Source: Impatiens glandulifera
Taxonomy: Eukaryota; Streptophyta; Magnoliopsida; Ericales; Balsaminaceae
DNA length: 64,000 bases
Assembly (NCBI RefSeq): GCF_907164915.1
Contig: NC_061868.1
Coordinates: 20,393,819-20,457,818 of the forward strand
Direction of reading: 5' to 3'
This document shows positions 10,761 through 22,396 of this stretch, piece after piece. Position numbers and translations under genes: made by a program. The notes beneath the pieces were generated by a model. That model saw nothing but the letters and a program-made list of their open reading frames with translations, was not told the DNA's origin and did not search any database. How positions within the stretch are numbered: position 1 is the first letter of the stretch; the number at the start of each line of letters is the position of its first letter.

Positions 10761-11093
10761 GGTTGTCCACGTGGTCTAAACAACAGGAGTGTAATCTTCG
10801 AAATCCATCGGCTCTAGTTCAAATTGGCAACTTTCAGAGGTTATATTTAACACAAAAGGTTCGAAATTGGCAAATGTCAAAGGTTAGGGTTAGTAAGATA
10901 TATGCTGTTTATTTTTTTAGAAAAGAGAAGGAATAAAAAGCTTACCATCGAGGAGATAGTGAAATTGCTTTTAAAATTCATCCGCTCCAGTTCAAAATCC
11001 TCAACGTTGAAGCTGTCACTCAGCATCTGCGGATCGAAGATCGCTCATCTAGTGCATGATAACGATAGTGTCTCGCCCGTCCAAAATCCTTAG
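10742..11093 (+). other. Island of unique sequence, possible gene fragment
   Basis: Base composition rises above the surrounding AT-rich repeats. CATCGGCTCTAGTTCAAATT (10808) and CATCCGCTCCAGTTCAAAAT (10979) are a short internal repeat. Open frames of 63-64 codons exist but match nothing I recognise. It could be a captured exon or transposon scrap. Confidence 0.35.
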
Positions 11094-11099
11094 TAAAAA

Positions 11100-11490
11100 A
11101 ATGAATAGGTGAGAAATGGAAAAGTAAAAAAGGAACATGTGATAGAAAGAAAAAGTTAACAAATATTTGTATTGTTTTTCTCTTATTTATGTTTAATTCC
11201 CATTAATTTATCATTTATTAAATTTAACGTTTTTTTCTTATTTATTTCTAATTTTTCATTTATTAAATTGAACGTTTTTTTATACTGAGACAAAATAATA
11301 AAAATAATAATTAGGAAAGAAAAATTAGTAAAATAAAATAAAAATGAATTAGTAAAGATAAATTAATAATTATAGTAATTATGACCAGAGAGAAACAGTT
11401 ATAAAATATTTAAAAAATATAATAAGTCTATGTGAGCTGTGGTGATAGCGTGGATGTCACCATACATTTATTAATAATTAATAAAATGTT
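11100..11490. repeat. AT-rich repeat, includes third copy of the dispersed motif
   Basis: 11310-11475 carries the dispersed motif ending GTCACCATACATTTATT. It matches the reverse complement of 13635-13815, so the two form long inverted repeats around 11476-13634. Confidence 0.55.
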
Positions 11491-12095
11491 TAAAATTAAT
11501 TTAATAAATATGGTGACTAATAATTTAAAAAAAAGACTTTTCATTACTTAGAAATGAAACTTAATATATAAATAAAAAAGTGATAAAATAAAAATAAATT
11601 AATTATTAGCTATACAAAATTAATTAATTATATATATATATAATGAAGAGAAAATAAAAATGAAAATTAATTAGAAAATATATTATAGATAAATTAATAA
11701 TTATAGAAATATAATTATAATAAGAGAGAGAAACTCATATAAAATGAGGAAAATAATAATTATATTAAGGAAGAGAAATATATATATATATATATATATA
11801 TTATGAAATAAATGTATATATATATATTATGAGAGAGAAAATAATTAAATTAGGAAAGAGAAGTAATTTTATTTGTGGATTATATTATAGATAAATTAGT
11901 AATTATGGAAATATAATTATGATAGGAGAGAAAAATTCATATAAAATAAGAAAAATAATAATTATATTAAGGAAGAGAAATATATATATATATATTATGA
12001 AATAAATGTATATATATATTTATTATGAGAGAGAAAATAATTAAATTAGGAAAGAGAAATAACTTGATTTGTGGATTATTGTGGAGAGAGAGATC
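11491..12095 (+). repeat. Direct repeat copy B plus a shorter tandem copy
   Basis: 11491-11876 is the partner of 10328-10760; 11878-12095 repeats its second half (ATAAATTAGTAATTATGGAA… to GAGAGAAAATAATTAAATTA). Simple TA runs occur in each. Confidence 0.7.
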
Positions 12096-12570
12096 CAACA
12101 TTTTAAATTAAGCGTCATTAGTTATATATAGATATCATTTTAACTTTTTTAAATATATATATTTTTTCAATTAGTGAGCCGGACATAGACATAATAGTAT
12201 CAACCTAATAATGGTTTATTATTTGATTAGCAATTACAATTTTTTTAATTTTTTTTAATTTCAGTTCAAATTCATTAAATAAATTAAAAAAAATTTGTAA
12301 AACATATCAATTAAAAAAATTAGTCCATCATTGTAATTTTCTGAGTCCCGTTAATAAATACAATCAATCTAATATATTGAAGATATAATATAAAGGTAAT
12401 AATATATTTGTAAGATATTATTATCAAAACGAGATTTAGTATATCCATGTAAATTATGTCTCCATCTTTATAAATATGGTGAAATTTTTCTATTATTGCT
12501 AACTGATTAAAAACTATTAATGAACTACCGCGATTATCAAATTTGGTGTTGAATTTAAAATATAAAATGT
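12096..12570. other. AT-rich spacer, no gene seen
   Basis: No protein-like frame; the 126-codon minus-strand frame across 12320-12700 is low-complexity and overlaps a tRNA-like motif, so it is not called. Confidence 0.5.
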
Positions 12571-12628
12571 TATTAGTTAAGTTGGTTAAAGGGTTAAGTT
12601 GTTTAGTTAGGTTGCAAGTTTGAACCAT
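12571..12628 (+). repeat. tRNA-like SINE head (weak)
   Basis: TTAGTTAAGTTGGTTAAAG resembles an internal box A and GCAAGTTTGAACC (12614-12626) a box B, at tRNA-like spacing. There is no acceptor-stem pairing, so this is a SINE or tRNA relic rather than a tRNA gene. Confidence 0.35.
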
Positions 12629-12999
12629 ACTTATAACACTTTTAATTTTATTTTTAACCGTTTTAAGTTTTTGAATGGGTAAACCCACAATCCGACCCAA
12701 ATATCAATTTACTTTCACATATATATCCAAATTAACCACATATCTCAATCCGACAATCCAGACACTTTAAAAATTAAGCATCATTATATATATATATATA
12801 AATATGATAAATATAAAATGCTTAATCACAAAATATAATTTTCTACTGCCTCGATCAATGGTTATTTTAGTCATTGATGAAGGGTTCAAATAAAGCTCTA
12901 CTACCTCTCTCTCCATTTCTTATTTTTCCTCTTCCTCTTCGTTATTCTCCTTTGCGTCGTCCACTACCTCATCTTCTTCGCCGTTCGGTTCGTTATTTT

Positions 13000-13530
13000 T
13001 TATGTCTTCTTCAAACTCAAACTCCAACGCCATCCACTCCTGCTAGTTCCTTTGGTTTTGGAGCAAGTGGTGCCCCTACCTTCGGATTCGGAACAATTGG
13101 TGCCTCGGTTTTAGCTGCTTCCACACCTTCCTTTGGAACAACTAGTGTATCGGTTTCAGCCACTTCTACACCTTCCTTTGGATTTTGCGCAACTAGAACT
13201 TCTGCTCCTTTCGGATCTAGATTAACTAACACAGCGACTCCACAACCTTCACTCCTTCATTAGAATTTGGATCAACCGTCGTTAGTTCTTCGTTATTTCC
13301 TCCTTTTGGGATGGCAACTAGTGCATCGTCGTCTCCTTTGGTAAATCTACTTTCGAATCATTTGCAATCTTTGTAGCGCTTGGATCTTTATCTGCTACTA
13401 CTCTGACTAGGACACTTTCATTGACTTCGACTGATACACCATCGATGTTTAGAGTTCTTCGGATTATTTTTGAAGAGTTTCGATCTAATCTCGGCATACA
13501 TCGCTCATTTGTTTCGATTGCAGGGTTTAA
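13000..13530 (+). pseudogene. NUP62-like FG-nucleoporin fragment
   Basis: An open frame gives PASSFGFGASGAPTFGFGTIGA followed by further SFG and SFGF repeats, the FG-repeat pattern of plant nucleoporin NUP62. Upstream, ATGTCTTCTTCAAACTCAAA (13000) reads MSSSNSNSN in another frame, matching the serine/asparagine-rich NUP62 start, so a frameshift separates start and FG part. After 13263 the reading continues through FGSTVVSSSLFPPFGMATSASSS to stops. The coiled-coil C-terminus that assembles into the central channel complex is missing. The 5' CT-rich leader (12895-12990) looks like a UTR, suggesting capture of the 5' end of a gene. Confidence 0.6.
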
Positions 13531-13539
13531 TAAATATAA

Positions 13540-14256
13540 TCAATCTAATATATTAGAGATATAATATAAAGATAAGATATCTATAAGATATATCACATTA
13601 TGATAAATCTATATATATCTAATGATGCTTAAGAAATAAAATGTAGGGTGATATTCACGCTCTCACCACATATAGGCTTATTATAATTTATAACGGTTTC
13701 TCTCTCTTATCATAATTACCTATTCATAATTACTAATTTATCTCTCATACCATAATTATTAATTTATCTTTATTAATTAATTTTTATTTTATTTTACTAA
13801 TTTTTCTTTCCTAATTATACATATTATTTTTCTACATTAATTTTATATAAATTTATATTTAATATTATATATATATATATTTATAATATACATAATAATA
13901 CTATAAATAATATATAATAACGTTTAAATAATTTATTAAACTTAAAATAAAATTACAAATTTTACTTTTATATTCATTTCTCTCTCATATTCATAATATA
14001 CCTTCCTAATTAATTTCCGTAACACTAATAATTAATTTATTTTTTATTTTTTCCCCTCATATATATATATATATATATATTTCATATTTTCTTACACATC
14101 ATTTTTTATAATTTTTTTCATAAAATAAAAATTTTAAAAATTTTAATTTATTAAAAAATTAATATTAAGCGTTTCTCTCTCCTAAAATCTATATATAGTA
14201 TATTTTATCATTAATTTCATATAAAAATATTTTTTTTCTTCCTATTATCCTTCTAT
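13540..14256. repeat. AT-rich repeats, inverted copy of the dispersed motif
   Basis: 13635-13815 is the reverse complement of 11310-11475; 13780-13935 also resembles the 8990 and 9866 blocks in plus orientation. No genes seen. Confidence 0.6.
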
Positions 14257-14615
14257 GCATATTTATTATTTATATACTTAATTAATTAATTTTCTTTTAT
14301 TCATTATATATTTTATCTATTATTAATTAACAAGGATTAAATATTTATACATACATAAAATTTTAAATTCAATTTAAAAAATACAAGTAGTAATGGTTAG
14401 AGTGTTCACATATTTATTATTTATATAATTAATTAATTAATTAATTTTCTTTTATTCATTATATATTTTATCTATTATTAATTAACAAGGATTAAATATT
14501 TATACATACATAAAATTTTAAATTAAATTCAAAAAACACAAGTGGTCTAATGGTTAAAGTATTCACATTTCATATTAGAGACCAGAGTTCGAGTCTCAAT
14601 TTACGCGAATTTATA
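14257..14615 (+). repeat. Tandemly duplicated tRNA-derived SINE-like sequence
   Basis: A ~150 bp unit (TATTTATTATTTATATA … AACAAGGATTAAATATTTAT) occurs at 14257-14412 and again at 14409-14572. The second copy runs into AGTGGTCTAATGG (box A, 14541-14553) and AGAGTTCGAGTCTC (box B, 14584-14597), a convincing tRNA-like promoter pair; the first copy has only the box A half (14390-14412). Confidence 0.6.
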
Positions 14616-15094
14616 AATGATTGTGCATGTGGGTATGAGTGGGTGAATTTGTGGTCTCGATGTGGATGGCATGTGTGAGTCCCTACGTAAATGCGTATGT
14701 GAATTTGTGATTAATGGGGAAGGCTAAAAGTAAGGGTAAAATGGCATGTGTGAGTCCCTACGTAGTGGGTATGAGTGAGTGAATGGGTATGAGTGAGTGA
14801 ATTTGTGGTCGATGTGGATGGCATGTGTGAGTTCCTACGTAGTGGGTATGAGTGGGTGAATTTGTGGTCGATGTGGATGGCATGTGTGAGTCCCTACGTA
14901 AATGCGTATGTGAATTTGTGATTAATGGGGAAGGCCAAAAGTAAGGGTAAGATGGCATGTGTGAGTCCCTACGTAAATGCGTATGTGAATGTGATTGATG
15001 GGAAAGACCAAAAGTAAGGGTAAGATGGCATGTTTGAGTCCCTACGTAAACGAAGATAATATATATAATAATATTTAAAACAAAATATTTAAGG
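14616..15094 (+). repeat. Minisatellite of GGCATGTGTGAGTCCCTACGTA units (left part)
   Basis: Six copies of the CATGTGTGAGTCCCTACGTA core with 60-77 bp spacing (near 14668, 14740, 14818, 14878, 14953, 15027), joined by GTGGGTATGAGTG and AATTTGTGATTAATGGGGAA modules. The array continues at 16408 after the solo LTR. Confidence 0.85.
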
Positions 15095-15099
15095 TAATA
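15095..15099. repeat. Target-site duplication TAATA (left)
   Basis: Identical to 16408-16412 on the other side of the solo LTR. Confidence 0.9.
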
Positions 15100-16407
15100 T
15101 GTTAGGATCTAGGTAGCCGTTGGAGGACCAGGGTTGGACCGGTTAGCGTTTCTCACTCGAAGGGTGGTGGTTAATCCGGTTAGAGATTAACACCGGGGTT
15201 TCAATACTACACAACCTGTCACAAACCCTTGAACTAGGTTCAAGTGCGGAAGAGGTTTGCTTTCAGGTTGAAGCAGCACACTTGTATGATAGGCAGAACC
15301 GGTTTCGGATGATGAAAGTTAAAGATAATGGTGGGTCGGTTTCGGTAACCTGGTGATTCGGCTTAGATGAAGTTAAGTATGTTGGAGCGGTATGGATAGG
15401 TTAGATAATGGAACCGACAGAAAGTAAATGACAAGACAGGTTTTATGGATGTTCGGAGATGAAACTCCTACGTCACCCCTTCCTCTCGAAACCGCGAGAA
15501 AGATATTCACTAAGGAATACAAATACAATCCGATCGAGACTTATTTCCTGCTCGATAACACTCTTACAATTTATACCGGAATTGTAAAATACACACACTA
15601 GCACTCAGGCTTTCTCTAGAGATAGAACGCACTGTTTTCACTTATAAATTAAATGCTCTTAGAATTTCTTACTTATCTCACTGTGTGTCACTTGTCCCGC
15701 ATTTACTCTTCTTCAACTGCCCCTTTTATAGGTGAAATATGCCAACGATCATATTTCACTGCCTTGAATCTGATTGGTTGAGCAGGGGTGCAGAGGTTCA
15801 GTGATTCAGTGATTCAGGCCCTGCGGTCATCTTTTCAGACCTGACAGTCAACCTCAGACCTGGCAGTCTGTTCTTCCGGTGTGTAAGACAAACCTGCTAG
15901 GTTTGTCTTTTACTTATTGTGGACACTGTCTGTTAGACAGTTGTCTGTACTTGGAAGATCTCCTTTCTGACTTATCCCGAAGTGGAAAGATCCTGTAGGA
16001 CTGTCTTCTGCAGCCTGCAGACTTTCCTCAGACTTGTATGGATATGGAAGTGTTCAGTCTGTTCCTTTGGTGTCATTCTCAACAGATACCCGAATTGTCT
16101 TCTTGTACTGGTCGGTCATTCGACTTAACCGGATGGCTTCCGGTACGAGTGATGTAACTGGACTTCTTCCGGTTATTCCTTTGCCTTGTGGCTGGTCGGC
16201 TGTCTGATGTTTCCGGTTTTTAGGCTTTGGCCAATCCTTTCTTTGTGCGGTTATATTCCAAGTGTTCCTAGTCGGTTTAATGACTTGACCGGCTAGTTTT
16301 CTTTAGCCGATTCTTTTGTTTGTCCGGTCCGGTTCCTTGTTCCTTGTTCCTACATGGGAGATTTATTTAAGTTAGGTTTATGTGAACCGGTCTAATTTTA
16401 TCTAACA
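15100..16407 (-). mobile_element. Solo LTR of the large Copia family
   Basis: Starts TGTTAGGATCTAGGTAGCC and ends TTTATCTAACA on the plus strand, with TAATA on both sides. Length about 1308 bp. It is homologous along its length to the LTRs at 36546-37833 and 48016-49286, and closer in its GTCAGACCTGACAGTC-type section to the truncated LTR at 57311. Minus orientation gives a TATAAAAG box at about 15724-15731, roughly 680 bp into the LTR. No internal region remains, so it arose by LTR-LTR recombination. Confidence 0.9.
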
Positions 16408-17445
16408 TAATATTTACCAAAATTTTACACATTTTATATGAATTTCTCATCAAATTCTCGCAGTACAATTATCTATCTTTTCTCCTTAGGAGGTGGGTGT
16501 CGACAACGGAAGAAAGACCAGAGAAAAATATTCTATCTTGATTTGAAGAAAAAACGGGAAGCGAATGAATATGAGGATTCGAAATTAAAAGGGGTGAATC
16601 TGTGGTCGATGTGGATGGCATGTGTGAGTCCCTACGTAAATGCGTATGTGAATTTGTGATTAATGGGGAAGGCCAAAAGTAAGGGTAAGATGACATGTAT
16701 GAGTCCGTACGTAAATGCGTATATGAATTTGTGATTGATGGGGAAGACCAAAAGTAAGGGTAAGATGACATGTTTGAGTCCCTACGTAAACGAAGATAAT
16801 ATATATAATAATGTTTAAAACAAAAGATTTAGGGTGATATTTACCAAAATTTTACACATTTTATATGAATTTCTAATCAAATTCTCGCAGTACAATTATC
16901 TCTCTTTTCTCCTTAGGAGGTGTGTGTCGACAACGGAAGAAAGACTAGAGAAAGATATTCAATCTTGATTTGAAGAAAAAATGGGAAGCGAATGAATACG
17001 AGGATTCGAAATTAAAAGGGGTGAATATGTGGTCGATGTGGATGGCATGTGTGAGTCCCTACGTAAATGCATATGTGAATTTGTGATTAATGGGGAAGGC
17101 CAAAAGTAAGGGTAAGATGACATGTGTGAGTCCCTACGTAAATGCGTATGTGAATTTGTGATTGATGGGGAAGACCAAAAGTAAGGGTAAGATGACATGT
17201 TTGAGTCCCTACGTAAACGAAGATAATATATATAATAATGTTTAAAACAAAAAATTTAGGGTGATATTTACCAAAATTTTACACATTTTATATGAATTTC
17301 TCATCAAATTCTCGCAGTACAATTATCTCTCTTTTCTCCTTAGGAGGTGGGTGTCGACAACGGAAGAAAGACTAGAGAAAGATATTCAATCTTGATTTGA
17401 AGAAAAAATGGGAAGCGAATGAATACGAGGATTCAAAATTAAAAG
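16408..17445 (+). repeat. Tandem array of ~417 bp units
   Basis: Units at about 16425-16842, 16843-17259 and a partial 17260-17445 each contain TTCTCATCAAATTCTCGCAG, CCTTAGGAGGTGKGTGTCGA, GAAGAAAAAATGGGAAGCGA and then three copies of the CATGTGTGAGTCCCTACGTA core. The sequence left of the solo LTR is the end of another unit. Minus-strand frames rich in SYPYFW repeats are by-products of the array. Confidence 0.85.
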
Positions 17446-18140
17446 GAAATCGAGAATTTCTCTACCTCCGTGGATTCTGAATTTTTTTTAAAAAAATTTA
17501 AAATTAATTAATTTTTTTATTTTTACACATTTTATATGATTTTCTAATCAAATTCTCACGGTTTATCAAATTTTCGCGTTATATTTGTCTCTTCTTTCTA
17601 CTTAGGTTTAGGTCTTTCTTAAATCGACACTCCTTTCTCTTTAGGTATATGTAGCATGAGAAGAGGAGGAGGGCGACGCCGACGTGATGGAGAAGAGCAA
17701 CGATGATGCAACAGAGGAGGGCGACGATGACGCAAGAGAGACATAGAAGAAAATATTCGATCTTGATTTGAAAAAAATGAGAAGCGAATGAAGACGAAGA
17801 TTCAAAATCAAGAGGAAGACGAGTATTCTCTATCTCCGTAGATTTAGAAAAGAAAATAATTATTTTTTTATTTTTACACATTTTATATGAATTTCTCATC
17901 ACTTTCATTTCTTCTTAGGTCTAGGTATTTTTTAAATCGACTCTCATTTCTCATTAGGTATAAGTAGCACGAGAAGTGGAGGTGGGCAACGACGACGCGA
18001 CGAAGGAGGGCGACGACGACGTAAGAGAGATCTAAAAGAAAAAATTCGATCTTGATTTGAAGAAAAATGGAAAGCAAAAGAAGACGATGATTTGAAATCA
18101 AGAGAAACCCGATAATTCTCTTTCTACAAAGATTTAGATT
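17446..18140 (+). repeat. Two diverged outlying units of the array
   Basis: 17520-17870 and 17873-18140 share the ACACATTTTATATGA start, the TTCGATCTTGATTTGAAG and GAAGCGAATGAAGACGA modules with the 417 bp units. They have lost the minisatellite part and gained a GGAGGGCGACGACGACG-like triplet stretch. Confidence 0.7.
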
Positions 18141-18475
18141 TTTTTTTTATTATTAATTTTTTTTCTATAACAAAACCTAATAAGATATTTTATAAGAAAA
18201 TTATAAATAAAATTGTATTTTAATGAATAATATTAATATTTTAATTATTTATATATATATAATACAAAAATATAATAAATATATTATATATATATATATA
18301 AATAATACAAAATATATTTAACTCTATATTTTGATATGTTTTAAATAATTGATAAATATTTATTAATTTAATTTATAATATTATTATAAATATATATATT
18401 TTTTTACAAAATATTATAAAATTAAATTATTTTTTTTAATAAAAATAATAATTAATGATATTGTTTAACCAAAAT

Positions 18476-18513
<38 letters not shown>

Positions 18514-21200
18514 TTGAAACAAGAGTTTTATGGTGTTGACAAGATGGTTCAATATTATTTTTTAATAGACATTTCACATATATTTATTTAATATTTTGAC
18601 TTTTAATGTATAATAAACTATTTTCGAAATTTTTGAGAGGATATAATGAAGCTGAAATAATTATGTACAAAAGAGAAAAAAAATACAAACATATTTTTCT
18701 CAAATATTATTTTCGCCAATTTAAGATAGTGTGATAATTCACGTTAAATTTTGTTTTTAATTAAATTAATAAAACAAAAAAAATAAATTTTTGAATAAAT
18801 GACCATATTTGTATTATTTTATTTTAGTTGTATTTTAAAAAAAAAATTACAAAGAAAAATTATAATAAATTTGAGATTAGATAACTTCACAAAATATTAA
18901 TAAAAATGAAAATGTGAAAGAATATATACACAATATGAAAACCGTTAATATAGGATATAGTGTGATTAAATTATTTGAATATAGAAATTTTGATTTTTAT
19001 TTATAAATTGTGATAATATTAATATTATATTAGTTTTTTTATAGGTCTAATTTAATATCTATATAAGATACATACCATATGTAATTTAGAAATAATTTAA
19101 TACAATCTCTTTCTATATTTAACACCCGTCAATTCATACTCGATAAATACCCGGTTTTGGGGATGGTTCGGGTTCAGTTCAGAATTGATAATTACATGTC
19201 ACTTAGATACCCAATTTTTAGGTTCGGATAGATTCATCCCGACGAATATTTCAGAAAATTTCTATGCCTATTTCTATTTAATATTATATTAAGTAATATT
19301 TCTTCATATCTTCACTCAATAGGCCTTTCTAGATCCGATAATGGTTTCATTTTGAGTTTTTTGTTGCTGCGTGGATAATAATGATAGTTTTCATTTTTTT
19401 CTAATGGTCGTGTTAGATAGTTTGTTTCAAATTTTATTTAAGATTATGGTATTTTTATTTGTTATTTAAACATTTCATTATTATTTTGGACCAAAAATTC
19501 TTAAATATTTTATTCTAAACTTTATTGACATTCCTTTTACATTTTAAGAGGCATTATTAAGTTGGTTTACTTTACCTTTTATCATTAGTTTACTAAAGAA
19601 ACTAACATGAATTGGTTTAGAACACTTGTTAAAAGTTAGGTGAACTTAATTTCACTACTTAACTAATGCATTATTCTCAAATTTATTGTTAGTTTTAAGG
19701 GTATAAAAAAACCTACCCATACATAAATGATACGGTTAAAAAAATACATATATAATTCAATTAAAATTATAATTGATCACTTATATTCTCAATAATTAAA
19801 TTTTTAACCATTAAATATTTTTAACTAAAATTTTAATGGTTCAAAGTCTTTGGATTTTTGGTAATAAAAAAATATATTTACAATTACATAAATTTATTAT
19901 TATTATTATTTTAATACAATTTGTATTATTTAGTAATTATTTTTTAATACTTACACTTTCAGCTATGAATATTTATATTTGATCTTATTTAAAATTGTAT
20001 GTGTAACAAAAATACTATTAAGAATCCATAACATAAGAGTAATATTTTATTTTGAAAAATTTTAGTGCAATGAAAATGAATCATTCAAACACAACACAAA
20101 AGATCAAGTGATACAAAAAAAAAAAAAAAAAAAAAAAAAGGAGAAAAGAATATTGATAACAAACAAAACAAAAGTACATAGAATTAGTAAATTAAGATTT
20201 AAACATTTAGGTTAATGAATTATTTATTCAAACATGCTATGACTATGACAAGGATGCATAACAAACATGTTAGGAGCTTGTCAAATAACCAATTAACAAA
20301 TGTCCTATTAACTACCCTGTTTAGAATTGACATTTTTTTAATCACTATCTAAAGTTTAAATTAAAGGTCATTAATTTTGTTTGGTCACAGAAAAACGACA
20401 TCTTTTTTTAATATGGGACGATTTTATGGTTTATCTGCCACATTTATTTTATTTTAGCAAACCCCTATTAAGTGGGTTTCACCATCTACTTGCAATTAGA
20501 TAAATTTTATTAAAATAAAAATCTATTCCTTATTGTAAGGGTCAGCAATTAGGTAAATTTTATTAAAATAAAAACATATTCCTTATTGTACAAGTCATAT
20601 TGGTTAACAAATGTGTTTGATTCACATAATATCATTTTCCAAAATTCTCAATCAAATCATTCAAAACATCAAACAAAATTACTTTTATTATATTTATTTA
20701 TTTTTTGAAATAAAACTTGGTCATATATCAATTCCCTTTACGTATTTGAGTTCACATATTAACATCTCTAATAAGAACGAAACAAAACACCGATAAAATC
20801 CATAATGGTCCAAAGACGTCTTCCATTTCGGGGGTGGGAATATTACTTGTATTAATGAAACGGGTTGCCACAAATCTAACTGATGAAGTTAGACAAAGAT
20901 TGAGGTATATATTTAATAACAATGAGTATGATACCTTAAATTACTAGTGAATGGCTAATATCAATCTAAAACATAACTTTACCTATCCTCTAAGCTTAGA
21001 GTCAAAACTCAATAAGGCAAGACTCTAAAACTAGTGGCTACAAGTAGGAAAGAATCCTTTATTGGCAGCTTCCTTTTTTCCAATTCACTTATCTCTTTAA
21101 AGCATACCTTCCCACTAACCAAAGCAACTTAAATTCTCCTCAAACTACTTATAACACAAACTATTGTGAAGAATTTGTAAAGAAACAAACCCCATCTCTA
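18141..21200. other. AT-rich intergenic spacer
   Basis: Contains (TA)n at about 18480-18511, a poly-A run at about 20116-20140 and a ~55 bp tandem duplication at 20492-20600 (AATTAGRTAAATTTTATTAA…TTCCTTATTGTA). A GC-richer patch at 19120-19260 (CCCGGTTTTGGGGATGG) may be a transposon scrap. The right end should include the promoter of the VQ gene; no convincing TATA box was singled out. Confidence 0.55.
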
Positions 21201-21203
21201 AAG

Positions 21204-21638
21204 ATGTATAATGAAGACATATTTTTTAACACAAATCGCGTATACATCCAAACCGATGTATCTTCCTTCAAAGAAGTTGTACAGTTTCTTACAAGCTCGC
21301 CGGAGTTCAGAACTCCAGGAACTTTTGGCAGCAAACCAACTAATGTAATAAAAAACGAAGCGAAGAAGATGAAGATGAAGAAGAAGCAAATTTTGAAGGT
21401 TCAAGAGAAGAGTAAACAGATGAAGAACCTGATGATGAATAGCAGTACTAAACTAGCTTTACCATTGAGTTCTTCCTCTATTTATCTATCTTCAACATCG
21501 AGTAGATTTGTAGAAGAAAATGTTGTTTTTGAAGAGAAGAATGGTTTTTATATGCATACCTCAGCCATGGTGATACCAAGAGCTTCTGAGCCTCGGCTTC
21601 TGCCATTGTTTCCCATGACTTCTTCTTCGAGTGTTTGA
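21204..21638 (+). CDS. VQ-motif protein (144 aa)
   Basis: Single open frame starting at the first ATG. Residues about 19-31 read VSSFKEVVQFLTS, the VQ motif (FxxxVQxLT) that binds WRKY transcription factors in the plant nucleus. The N-terminus places a YIQTDVSSF stretch just before the motif and the C-terminus has EPRLLPLFPMTSSSS, both as in the VQ4/VQ11/VQ31-like group of short VQ regulators. A basic lysine-rich segment (about residues 50-75, KKMKMKKKQILK) may serve as a nuclear localisation signal. Intronless and short, as usual for the family. It converges with the URI gene, with about 760 bp between stop codons. The specific orthologue cannot be named from sequence alone. Confidence 0.88.
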   Translation: MYNEDIFFNTNRVYIQTDVSSFKEVVQFLTSSPEFRTPGTFGSKPTNVIKNEAKKMKMKKKQILKVQEKSKQMKNLMMNSSTKLALPLSSSSIYLSSTSSRFVEENVVFEEKNGFYMHTSAMVIPRASEPRLLPLFPMTSSSSV

Positions 21639-22396
21639 GGTATACCCATATGAGGCTATATTATAGAAGGCTGGCTGTATTGACAACTAAACAGGGCAAC
21701 TATTATGATAACTCTAATCTAAAGAGACAAAAGTACATCACTGATTTCAACAGGATAAATTTGCTAACCAATTGTTGTTTTTCTCTTTGAATCACTCTTT
21801 AGAGAGACTGAAATATGATTACAACTATTTATGAACATTGCTTCCTGCCCAATAATCCAGATACTATGACCATCTTATTCAATCACATCTCCAACAATGA
21901 GTTAACAGTTCTAAAATCAGTTTTCCAAAAAAAAAACAGTTCTAAAATCATTGATTTATCATAGAAATAGTCAAATTCCAATCCTGAAAACTTGAGTCTG
22001 AAAGTTAAGTATGGATAGGAACTAACAGCAGTGTGTGTGAGAGAACGAGCAGGCACTACAGCAAAATGAGCCTTTTCTTTAAAAACAAAAACAAAAACTG
22101 GGGCACCCATGCAGTTCTCTTTAAGGATAGAATATTTTCTTCACACAAAAAGAAAAATTTGGAATTTCATATACATTTAAATAGAAAATGGGGAACCCTT
22201 ACAATTAATAGATTGGTGTGTTTCTTCTCAAAATTGTATAATCCATTGAATCTAAAAGGGTCAAAAAACAGAAAAAGCAATCTTTCAACCTTACCTTCTC
22301 ACACAGTTACTTTTTGGGAGACTTGGAGAGAAATCCTTTTTGTATTTTCCATTTTTGTCGATTCAATATGAAATGAACTGCCAAAGCCACTGTGAT
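21639..22396. other. Shared 3' intergenic region of the VQ and URI genes
   Basis: Should hold both 3' UTRs. Short frames here have no family likeness. Nothing else recognised. Confidence 0.5.

Noticed and set aside
12320..12700. 126-codon minus-strand ORF
   Set aside because: AT-driven composition, overlaps a tRNA-like motif, no recognisable domain.
14584..14597. Functional tRNA gene
   Set aside because: Box A/B present but no acceptor stem, anticodon stem or terminator; better explained as a SINE head.
16469..17198. Minus-strand frames with SYPYFWPSP repeats
   Set aside because: They are translations of the 417 bp tandem array, with no start context and no likeness to a protein family.
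21883..22371. Frames between the VQ and URI1 genes
   Set aside because: Short, overlapping on both strands and without domain likeness; region is 3' flank of two genes.
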